Shown: one piece after another, positions 29,301 to 41,300 of the stretch
How positions within the stretch are numbered: position 1 is the stretch's first letter
Layout of the letters: each line of letters starts with the position of its first letter
Source of the DNA: Eretmocerus hayati
Lineage: Eukaryota > Arthropoda > Insecta > Hymenoptera > Aphelinidae
NCBI GenBank assembly: GCA_029851415.1
Contig: CM056744.1
Coordinates: 98,489,338 to 98,553,337, forward strand
Length of the DNA stretch: 64,000 bases
Direction: 5' to 3'
Position numbers and translations under genes: made by a program
Notes under the pieces: model-generated
What the model saw: only the letters and a program-made list of their open reading frames with translations
Databases searched by the model: none
What the model was told of the DNA's origin: nothing

Positions 29301-32300
29301 TACTATTTTACGCGTGCTATTAAAACAATCAGGATAGTATATAGGTAGCTTTGCGTTAGAGTATACAAACGTTATAACGCATTTGAAAGAGTAAGTAGAA
29401 GGGAGTTAGTTACAAGGTAAAGCCGCTACACGCAAAATAGTAAATTACGCGTATGCGCGCCCCATGGGCGATGCTTATGCGCATCGCCGCCGGAGTCGCT
29501 GTGCCGTGAGCCCTGGCGTTCCCTTTCTACGGCCCCGCGGGATCATCTGTATTGGGCCGCGGAGGGGATGCTCTGCGGCATCGCCAGGCGATGTAAAATC
29601 GCAGCACTTGGCGATGCCCGAATTTTGGGCCGGCTCTGTAGCTCTTGCAACTGCAACTACTCCGAGGTGAAAGTGTGTGCGTACGTCAGTGTGAAGCCTG
29701 CGGACAAGCTGTTTATATATGAGTTTTCTTCAACCTTTTAGAAATGAGTCCGTGGTCGAATGATGCAGGCTTGGACTGACAATCACGAGTTCGTGGGTTC
29801 GAATCCCATCATGATAAAATTTTTTTTGCCTTTTTTTTTAATCATAATCATATATTTTTTTTTTTTTAATACAATTACACCGCACAACGAAATATTGAGT
29901 GACAGATAGTACTGGATTGAAAGGTTAGTTCCATTCACGGTGGAGAGGCAATTTTATTATATTTTCAAAAATCCAAATTATCAAAAGGGGATTTCGGGTT
30001 TAGAAATCCTTTAGATCAATAATAGAAATGAATGAATATTCTTTCCGATCTAGTGTGATAAACGTGAGTGGTATAAAGGTTTCCTCTGATTGAACACGTA
30101 TTAAATGAATTTGGTGAAGTAGCCTGGTGTAGATGATTCAAATTCCCCTGAAAGGAAATCTTGTAAAAGTAACTCAAAATATGAGAAAAGAATTCTATCT
30201 GAAATTCAATTTTTTGCTCATATCTTCCTGTACAACTAATCTAACCACCTTTTAATGAATCAGAGAGATACTCTTTCAGAATTCTACATTGATTTGTCGA
30301 AACCGAATTTGACTCAACCACGTTTGAGCCTAATTAAAAATTCAATTTTCCTTCTAAAAATCAAAATATCCCCCAGAATATCCATTCTCATCATCTTTAA
30401 ACCAACTATATGAAAATTTGCATTGATATTGGTAGGTTATTTTACCAAATTCATTTGATACGTGTTCAATCAGAGGAAACCTTTATACCACTCACGTTTA
30501 TCACACTAGATCGGAAAGAATATTCATTCATTTCTATTATTGATCTAAAGGATTTCTAAACCCGAAATCCCCTTTTGATAATTTGGATTTTTGAAAATAT
30601 AATAAAATTGCCTCTCCACCGTGAATGGAACTAACCTTTCAATCCAGTACTATCTGTCACTCAATATTTCGTTGTGCGGTGTAATTGTATTTAAAAAAAA
30701 AAAATATATGATTATGATTAAAAAAAAAGGCAAAAAAAATTTTATCATGATGGGATTCGAACCCACGAACCCGTGATTGTCAGTCCAAGCCTGCACCATT
30801 CGACCACGGACTCATTTCTAAAAGGTTGAAGAAAACTCATATATAAACAGCTTGTCCGCAGGCTTCACACTGACGTACGCACACACTTTCACCTCGGAGT
30901 AGTTGCAGTTGCAAGAGCTACAGAGCCGGCCCAAAATTCGGGCATCGCCAAGTGCTGCGATTTTACATCGCCTGGCGATGCCGCAGAGCATCCCCTCCGC
31001 GGCCCAATACAGATGATCCCGCGGGGCCGTAGAAAGGGAACGCCAGGGCTCACGGCACAGCGACTCCGGCGGCGATGCGCATAAGCATCGCCCATGGGGC
31101 GCGCATACGCGTAATTTACTATTTTGCGTGTATCCGCTAAGCTCAAATCCTCTCGCTAATTCAGTCGGTTCGCGGCGCGCGCAATTTTCGGACGCACCAT
31201 AGAACGCTATAATGCTATAGTCTTGGCTCATTATATATTAGTATCAAATGCAACGTAATGCATTTTTATTTTTTAATGAATTTTCGTGGATTTTTATCGT
31301 GTGTGCTAGATGAGGTACAAAAATGTTTGTGATTTTTAGTGTGAAATGTGATGAGAGAACTAAGTGAAGTGAATTTTAAAAAATAAGTCTGAATTAGTGA
31401 TTTGATTATATGTGGTTCAGTTGATATTATAATTAGGGTAATCAGAATAATGCGGAGAGAGGGCATTAGGCTCGAGTTTGTGAGCCGAAATGAAACGAAA
31501 ATCCAAAAGGGGACACAAAAACTCTCGAGGCTGCAAGCATGAAAAACGTGAGTTTTAATATCAACCGATTTACTTAGCAAATGGGTAAATCCGAAATGAC
31601 ATCGGTCTATAATTCTTTCACTTTCCAATATATCGAAAAATTGAAAATAACAGAATGTCGACGGCAGGTGCTATTCGAAACAATCGAATAATCACGTTCG
31701 ATTGAAAGAAACACAGTTGCCGATCTGGCGATCTTGAAAAATCGCGAGTCATGCGCTTTCGCCCTTATTCGGATGTTGTAAGTAAACTTGGCGTGGTATG
31801 GCAGTGTGGCCTCTCGCCAAACACAGTCATTTGTCGCGCTCCTAACCAAAAGCAGCTTTTACCGTCTAATCTCTCTCAAAACACACAATTTGTCGCGCGT
31901 TTCTCTATGTATAATCCATCTCACTTACTTTTCACCACATAAATTTTGCAAATGTCAGTGTAAGCTTGAGACAGAAGATCTTATCGTGAGAATAAGAAAA
32001 GCCATGAAATTAGTGGACCCTATTGATCCCCAAAGTACATACTAACCCTAAAAACTCCTTACCAAACATCAATTGTTCCTGTTCCTTGAAAATTTTCCCA
32101 AGATATAATTTAAAGATTGACTAATGATAAAATTCTATATATTTCAGTTGCAGATCGCAACAATCGCACAGCTCCAAGTGGCGGTGGTACACCCAAGGAG
32201 CTTCATCTTCAACAGCAGCATCAGCAGCAGCAACAAAACCACCACCATAATCAAAATCAACAGCAGCAACAACAGCAACAACAGATTCCAAACGGCATAA

Positions 32301-35300
32301 GCAACGGACATATTCTTAACAGTCATCATAATCATCACCATCACCACCCTCACCTTACCAACAATAACCACAACAACAACAACAATAATACCCACAATCA
32401 CAACAATAATAACAACAGCAATCACTACCACCACCAGCATCAAAATACAACTCAACAGTGCGAATTGTCGACTCCACCACCGCAATTGTCTCAACCTCAA
32501 TTATCAATTTCTGAAATCGAAATTACACATCAGTTACCAATTGAAAAAAGGGATCAAGAGATTCAAGCACAGTTGCAACCTTCTCCGGAACAATTACAAA
32601 TCTGGCGTAATAAAGCTGACGATGGTATAGCAGCACTTGCCGTCACAGTTCAGTACCTCACGCGCCAGGTAAGCTATATATCATATCAGATTGTGTGTTT
32701 AAAATCAAGTACTGGAACCGATTCGTGCCGGTTACCGTTGTTTTTTTTTCCTTCGCGTTTATGCGGATGCAGGTGTGATTTAAAATGTTTCTTTCTTAAC
32801 CCGGGAGTAGATACGCTAACTGTCAGAAAGACCGATTTTGGACCATATTTTTACTGATGCGAGAGAATTTTTGGCCTATTTTAGCCATAAAAAACTTGGA
32901 AAAGTTCGAAATGTTCTGAGTTGATTGAGGATTGAGGGATTTCAGTCAAAATATAGCTTATGGATAACGATTTCATCAAAGTTTGAAATACTATCACCAT
33001 GAACTTTTAAAATATCTCGATTATGGGATCAACGCTGTCACAAAAAAATTCACATAATAGTACATTACGCGTCGAGTGCTGGAAACATTTTTTCCTTCGG
33101 GAAACCGAGCTGGACGTGGGCGATGGCACCGTCCAGCTTGGTTTTCCCGAAGGAAAAATGTTTCCGCACGAGACGCGTATGCAGTTTTATACGTCTGTAC
33201 GCAGAAACAGCTTGTTTCCAGGTCTCCTCGCGAAGCGAGGAGGCCTAGAAACACGCTGTTTCTACGTATGGACGTATAAAATCTTTTGAATCACTACCCA
33301 AATTCACAAAATTTGAAAAGTTCACCTAAAATTTCGGAAATTCAGCGATGTGGGTCAGCGTGCAGAATAGGGTTAGAAACTCTGAGACACACAGTTTTTG
33401 TTGTATAGTAAAAAATGTTGAATGAAATTCACCATCTAGCTTAGAAAAAATACAACTCTGGGAGTGGTGAATTGCATCCCATTTCTTGTAATTTTACAAA
33501 CGCTTGTAAATTTACCGGTCTCAGAGGGCACAATATAGACCCTTGGTACCTTTTAGAAAGTGTATCGAAAGGTGCGCATTATGTAATGAGTTTGTAAGAG
33601 AGAGAAAGAGATATCGTAAGATGTATGGAGAGACGATCTATTTTTAGCAATCTTGGAAGCTCTTGCTTTGCTCTGGCTTATTATTTATATACACTATGTT
33701 TATAATGAGCCGCTGTGCTTGTGAAAATTTTGAATGCAAGCGTGTGACATGCGTTTAAATACTTGTTTTTATGAGTTCTGTGTAGAAGTTGAAAGATGTA
33801 CATCATGATTGTTTGATTTCTGTTGCAGCTTGAAAACATGAAGACTGAGTGGTTGAACGCCGGATCGAAGCTTGAGGTTCTACTACTTCGGAGGGATAGT
33901 TTAGAAAAAGCTCTTACCTCGGAAAGAGAGCAACATCATCAAGTCGTCGTTGGTCTCCGTGAAACTTGTAAGTTCAAGAATTATTATTGTGTCTTATTTA
34001 TGTGACATGAATCTGAAGTTGGAGGACGGATGTGTGGAACTGAACAAGAGACTTTTTAGGTGGTTATTAGCTATATAGAGAATGGGGAGGGCGAGTTAGT
34101 TTTGTGGTTTTAAGTAAAAAATTTGAGGCATTGCAGCTAATTATTCACTGAATTTAGATACATTTCTATGATATTCTTCACGCTATTGTTTGATCTATGA
34201 ATAACAAGATATCAACAAAGATAGTTTCAAGGGTTGCATGAGAATCGATGCACACTTTGTACTGTAAAATTACCTCAAAAACGAACGGAAGTAGGCGTTC
34301 GACCGATTATTTTCAGCTACGTTAGCTGCAAAATCGAAATACTCTTTGTACGTGCGATTTGTGTTATAATATTGAAAGCTGCACAACTATAGTGCTAACT
34401 ACGATTTAGTGCGTGGCGAGAATGCGTTAACGGTTCGTATTCGTACGCGCAAATTACCTCAAGTCACGAACATTTTCATGGAATCTCGAAGGCGAGAAAT
34501 GAAAACTTTGACTACAGCCACAACTTATAACTAGTATTTCCATTAAAATTTCCATATTGATTACGAGAAGTTATGATTGAAAATCGCTCGATTTGGTAAA
34601 GAGGTAATTTAGGAATCGGTATATTATGAAAATGTCTAACTTGAAGTTTTGGATGACAATATTTATGGACCATGAATTATTGTCGGTATAGTATAAAATG
34701 TTTTTGTGGGTGTGAATGGGAGATATTTCTTTCTCTTAGTTGTTGTGGTTTGAATGGCTCATAAAAGTTGTTATTGTGCAACGGTCAATTTTGTAACTAT
34801 AATTCTGAAAACTCTAGGAAATATCTTAATGTTACCTTGAAGATGCAAATGAAATTTCCTCGACACGGAATCCTTTTCTACATCAAAATCCTAAAACACT
34901 CATACCAGAACTATTTTAGATTCCATGTCGCGTATGACAGTAAGTTGTTATGCTGACGGTCGAGCTCACGGTTACACTATCAAATTCTAAAAAAGGTAAT
35001 ACAAAAATCCTTTTCAAAACCTAATTTACATGACACTAAGCAAAGAATCGCTCTCAACTCTCTCGAATAGAAATCATGGAAAGTTAGTTTTTCAAGACTA
35101 AACGATACTAGTACTTAAACTCACGCGTCACTAAATCAAACATCACCGAAATTATTACATAGTCAAAAGCTTTTTCGTATAACGCATATCCGGCATATTT
35201 AAAACGGCCAACGCCTACGACATATATAACTACGATCACGAAAAGCAAAAGCAAACATACTTACAAGTGCCTCGTATAATATCACTGCTCATCAGTCTTT

Positions 35301-38300
35301 TGACTTGAAAAACGAAACGTGTACCGAAGAGGAAGCAAACTCGCATGCGAGAATGACATTATATGCGATTCTGTTGTATTATAGTAAATGGTCATCGTAT
35401 ATAGTAGGATGATTCGATAAATATGCTAATAAAGTATGGTGGTAGTATAGAAATAATATTATACTTGGCGCAAGGTGCGCGCGCGAGAGGAAGCGAATTG
35501 AGATTTTGATGAGGTAGGCGCCTCTTATTTGGATTGCGCCAAATAGAGACTAGGTATAGTGTAATGCATCGTGACACGCTGACCCTGAATGATAGACATG
35601 AGCTCACTGCCAAATTGTGTTTCTTCTTACACTCTTTTTTTTTTTTTACACATACAGCTGATTGTCTGACATGCATCTGATTGAGATCGATCAATTTATT
35701 TGGTGTAATACAGATGATGGGCGTTTTGTTTATTCGGTTCCTCGAATCGCATTTACGAATATCGTTCTTCGGTATAGATCGGAAGAGCCTTGTGTCAGAT
35801 TTTCTAATTGAACCTTGTTATTATCTTTCGTATGCATTGAAAAGTCGATTTATGTATTGGCTGTCAGTGATCTCTTGGAATATTATAGGAAGCTGGAGTA
35901 ATGTAAAAATTATGTGTATTTTGAGTCCTTGTAGATTATTGCTACGAGTTTAAGTATGTACATATGTGGCTTCATTGATGTCCTGAGTAATAGATCACAT
36001 AGTGAAATTGATCTCAATATTTTTTGTCTGAAGGGTAGCTTACTTGATGGACGGAGTATCTTGTTCATAACTTTTTCATTTCCTGCTCGGTTCTGTATGG
36101 AACACTACATACATATATTCGCTCAGCAAGAATTGAGTTCTTATCGCTCATATTAGACCTTGAAGCGAGCGCTTATAAACATATATTCTTCAGTGGATAC
36201 ATTTTTCAATTTCCCGATATTTATTAGACTTAGATTAGTTCAGAAAAATGAAATTGATCGCTAAACTCAGTTGGCCAAAGAATATTCGGAATATCCTTTG
36301 ATCAAGTATCTGAGAAGAAATACTTGTCAAACAGTTGTAGACTTCGAAATTGTCAACATTTTTTAAATTACGCGTATTTAGATGAAATGGCTCTGGTTTC
36401 GATTTGATCATCATCGGCCTGACCTAATTATGGGTTCGTGTACGCGAGGAATGTTTGTATTCGTCTCGTAGTTCCTTGTGGGCGGAGTTAAGTACAATAC
36501 GAATTTTGTTGAGTGATTCTCTTCTTTTAATGATTCGACTACAAAGTCATTCAAGCATCTTTTGAAATCAAGATTTAAACGTGTTTTTCAGAATCTTGCA
36601 AGAATTGTAAAGTGTTCCGAAATCGAAATTGAAAAAGAAATCATCGTCATTCAACAGTAAATGTGACAGCTATGATATAATTTGTCAGTTGATGATAGAC
36701 CTACGATGAAAATCCATTTCAAGTTCAGATCTAAAGTAATGTGGTTAACGGACGTCGTTTTATTTGGTAGATAGTAATCGTGAGCAGGATTTAATCTACC
36801 TATTCAAAATACGTTCAACTAGACATGGATGTTAATGCCACCTGCTCTTTCACGTATGCCTTGTTAATATACCGAATTTTCGGAAAAATTCTTTTAGGGG
36901 ATTTCTCTCCACGTATGAATGTGTGTGAAACATCTTGATTGTGATATTTCATTCTGGGGAAAAATGCTGGAAAAATTTGCTCATGATGTCTCAGATTAGA
37001 TTGCAAGAATATCTATCATTTAAAACGTTCCGATTGGCATGAGAATTCTTCTCGTGAAAACTCGACAATCACTGACAATTAATCTAAATAATGGCTATGT
37101 AATCAACATTCTCACTAAATTCCATAATATATTACTTTACAGTGGAACAAGAGCAATCGGAACGTTCATTCCTCGAACATTCAATTCGCGAGTCAACGAG
37201 CCAAGTCGAGCAACTTCGGGAGAGTCTACTCGACAAGGAACGTCAGCGAACAGCTCTTGAAAGGCTTGTCGCCGAGCACGAAATCGAACTTCGAGAAGCT
37301 CGTGCAACAGCTTCAAGTTGTGCCGCTGCAGCTGCAGCTGCGGCAGCAGCCACATCAGAAAATACTGCGTCACCTGCTTTACTTGCTGAAGTTGAATCAT
37401 TAAGGACAGTACTTGAGCTTAGGTGTCGAGAAAATTTACAGCTGAGGTCAGATGCCGATAGACTGAGGCGTGAACTCGACGATAAGGATGCGCTCAGGAT
37501 CAAGGCTGAGGCGCTGGACGCGCGATGCGAGGATCTGAGCGCCCAATTACAGAGCAAGGAAGCTAGGGAGAGAGAGCTTGAACAGGGAATCAAGGTGAGA
37601 TCGCAAATTTGGTGATGATGGTGGAGGTTTATGTTTGAATTTCGCGGGCTTCCACAAGTTAGCCAGAGGTATGCGCTGGACCGCGTTGACTCGAGCTTGC
37701 GGTTTTGGACGCTTCTTATTAACGTAGAATGTAAATCTATCAGTTTTATTTAAGGTACTGTCTACCGTGTACTATGAAAGGATTTCTCTCCTGAATCTCA
37801 TTTGGTATACCCGGGACAAGGTTTTCACACGAGTAGTGGCTTACACAGTCATCTTTTTTACCGATTCAATCATTTAATAGTGGTGATTATTCATTTCAAA
37901 TTCATGACAGTTTTGATTCAGTCAGCTGGAACCTCGGCTTGAACCTTTCTCGACATCAATTATTTCTATCAAAGGAACGTTTATTACCAAGTGTATATTC
38001 GGGTGAGCCAAAAAATGAAAATGTTTCACAATCGTTGGTCTTGGGATCACAGTTTTTGGCATTTTGTGCGTAGATATAAGAAATGCAATTTGAATGTTGT
38101 TTCTGAAACTGAGTAAATAAAGCGCAGAACGTTTTTAGTCACTCCAATCATCATGCTAATTATCATTTCTTAGGCGTTCTTACTCGTAGAAATTGAATAC
38201 GAGGTGCTTTTAATTGAGCCTCAGAAATCGGAGGTTCTTGTAAATCGCGCGCGAGGTACCGACCGTAAGTATACGAAAAAGTGACCTTTTCCAGAAATCA

Positions 38301-41300
38301 TTTCATTCCCTTCCAATTGATCACGAGTTGAGTACAGCGTCTCAAATTTTCTCGACTTCCTGAACACGATCCCGTTGATTTCATGGAGCTCCGATGCGTC
38401 AATTTCAAGTTGCGATTGTATGATGGCAAATGTGTCAAAACCCGTGTATAAGAATCTCCGCGACGACCTACTGAATACTCGAATTTAACGCATTCAACGG
38501 GATCGTGTTCAGAAGCTCAAAAATATGTAAAATGTGGCGCGGCATGAGTCCAAGCCTATTACGACGCTCTTTGCAAATGATTATCAATTTAAAAAAATTT
38601 AATGTTTTCCAAAAAATGGTTAGTTTCTTTCGTTAACGGTCGGTATCATACGCGCGATTCACAAAAGCTCTTGATTTTTGATGATTCAGATGACGGTAAT
38701 GTTCAGCTAAACGTATTCTAACAGTTTCCGAAACAACGTCAGATTTACATTTTTTCTTCTTCATTTTAGTAAGAAATAGTCACGGCGCTTGCTCCACCAG
38801 TGATCTAATTTCATAATATTATGCAGAGAAATTTTCATACCTACACGCAATGGGAAAAAAGTGTGACCCCAGCGTAACAATCTGAAAAAATGCTCATTTT
38901 TCGACTAACCCCAGAGTATACAGATTCATCAAGTGGTATAACGAATAGACACGATAACATGTCCATCTATGGTTTTTGACTTCTACGAAAAATGCTTTGG
39001 TTTGCGACTTTTTCTTTGGAAACTTGGAGGAATCTCAGTAACTATAGAAGATTACATGCTGGTACCCTATTAGTTCTCTTTTGAAGTGGGAAATCGAACA
39101 GCTCTCGTTAATCACAAGATTATATTTTACAGGATCTGATGAGTTCGAATTATCACTTGTCACAACAAAACAAAAGGCTAGAACAGAAGAAAGAAGAACT
39201 TGTCTACAGGTTGCGACAGAAGAATGAAATCAGTCTCTCACAGAATCATTCAAGTCCCCAATTCCAAAGATTATCCAGGTCTCTGGAGCCCTCGGATCAA
39301 TTGGCGGATTTCAATTGTTCGACTCATTCGGAGGTACGTCATTTAAATATGAAACTCATCTTTCTGTAACATACTAAAGTACTGCGTAGTCTTATACTAA
39401 ATTTACCACTTACAAGGGGGACCCACGAAGTGCGGGTCGCCAAATCTCACCAAACTTTTTCCACAGTCTCGTGCCACCTCGAATATGAAGAATCCAGAGT
39501 AACTCCGTCAAATGGGCTTCCTGTTCAGAATTACAAGTAAAAATGTTAGCATTGTCAGTATATCTATATATATATATCACTTTTTAACATGGGCCTATAT
39601 GGGCAATGTTAATGTCATGGGCTGTAACTTCGAACAGGAGGCCCATTTGACGGAGTTACTCTGGATTCTCCATATTCTAGGTGGTGCGAGACTGTGAAAA
39701 AAGTCTGGCAAGATTTGGTGACCCGCACGTCGTGGGTTCCCCTTGTTAGTTCTCGATGGTACTGAACCAATCGAAGTTGCATCTTGGCTATCGAGCAAGA
39801 GAACTCCATATCGGAGTTGTTACATGCCTTGACCGAGTTGATGACCGTGATTCAAGATGAATACCGAAAGGGATCTCGCACAGTATCTCAATACTCTTAT
39901 ATACATATCAATAGACCTCTCGCGATTTTTTACCGTTCAAGTATCCGGTTTTCACTCAAAAGTCGCATTCGCACAGCGAGAAATCAAAACAAAATCTTGG
40001 TCGCTAGCAGCTATCTAAAAGCATAGGATCTAAATAATGAGAATCAGCCTCGATTTTTTACTGTAAATCGGTACTATCGTATAACTTTTGATTACACTCA
40101 CAGTGTATCAATATATATTTCACATGAAATGTAATTTATAATTTTTCATTGCAGGTACAAGCAAGCTCAATTATGCACATGGTTCAAAAAAGCGATTCGG
40201 TATCGTGGACGCTTGACATAACTAACGACAGCACGCATCCGAACGGTAGCGGTTTCAGCCCATCGTCGAGAAGGCGAAACGAAAGCAATGGCTCAACGTC
40301 AAGCAGGATCTCGAGGCAGAGCTCGATGAGGTTGTCATCTGCAAGGCGAGCAGCTGCCGTAGCCGAGCGAGCATCTGTTTCGACGGCGAGCAATGGGCAG
40401 TCCAGCAGAGCTCGAGCCAATACGGTATCTGTCGCTACTTCGTCGTCGATTGGAATGAGTAGTCATAATTCGCCACCGAGAAAGCATATTGAAACTGATG
40501 ATACGTTCTGGAGTCCGTCGTGCAATTCCACACCCACCAAGTCGCGACATAGAAATGTCACCGGCGATCAGACCTGGGTTAGTAACATGAATATAATATC
40601 CGTTTGCAAAGCTGCAACACTCATCCTTGTACAGCTTGAGCTTAATTCTTTCATGAGCTCATCTATCACGCTATTGGGTTTCAACAATTTCTTCATCTTC
40701 GATTGTAATTTTGGCCTATCTGATTCATCATTTTGAACTGTAATTTTTGGGTGAAAATTTGAATATTTTTGTAGAATATCGGTTGGACATCTTGATCATT
40801 TCCTCTTTTTTATAAGAGAATCGAAAATTGTCCAAACTGATAACATCGTACGAATGGATTTCTAGTATCCTGAATTGCTTAGGATCTCTCTCTAGTCATC
40901 TCTAGTTACATTCATTGCATGGCTTGAGCTTTGAAAGAACCCTGCCGCAAACTGTGTCAGATATGCTTGCTATCAAATCCTACAAGCCACCATATAGATA
41001 TTTGTAAATTTGTGTCCATCTCTGCAACGCATACATTATCATTGAAATAATGGAAAGACTTTGCCATTCAAGGTCGACCGAATGAAGTATCGTCCTTCTG
41101 CCACCTTCGGATTATTCGCAGCATAACACCAATTTCAACATCGACATGCCAATTAACAAACCCAACACTTAACACATTTTTTTAATGCAATTTTTTTTTT
41201 GCTATTCTTTACAGAACTTCTAACAAACAGTCGACGTCTCAACATGAAATGAACGAAAAAAAAAACATTTCTTGATTTGTTTGGGACGTTGCAGTCGCGG

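Larger units (their letters stand above)
29427..31133. mobile_element. Large palindromic (fold-back) element with tRNA-like segments
   Basis: The arms run about 29427-30140 and 30420-31133. They are near-identical by eye: translating each arm gives the same 68-residue stretch. The ends (ACACGCAAAATAGTAAATTA) continue into GC-rich subterminal sequence. CCGCTA occurs just outside both ends, possibly a degenerate target duplication. It is non-autonomous, since no transposase frame is present. Each arm contains a tRNA-like segment followed by a T run. A MULE- or hAT-type MITE is possible but unproven. Confidence 0.75.
23925..32147. other. 8.2-kb intron of the coiled-coil gene
   Basis: It holds the palindromes at 25661-25996 and 29427-31133, a long A run (about 25190-25209), a TATA promoter-like site at 29062-29070 and a small hairpin at 28469-28495. 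No coding exon is recognised. Confidence 0.55.

Noticed and set aside
29746..30813. Functional tRNA genes
   Set aside because: A and B boxes are intact, but the acceptor and anticodon stems do not pair, so they are treated as tRNA-derived segments.
29464..31146. Arg/Pro/Ala-rich frames in both arms of the 1.7-kb palindrome
   Set aside because: GC-rich subterminal DNA opens frames by composition alone, and the frame does not continue into any domain.
32144..32500. Minus-strand Val/Ile-rich open frame
   Set aside because: It is the complement of the Gln/Asn/His-coding repeat in shared exon S2.
37137..37593. Two minus-strand frames over exon S4
   Set aside because: Shadows of a long, GC-richer coding exon. 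Splice phases support only the plus frame.
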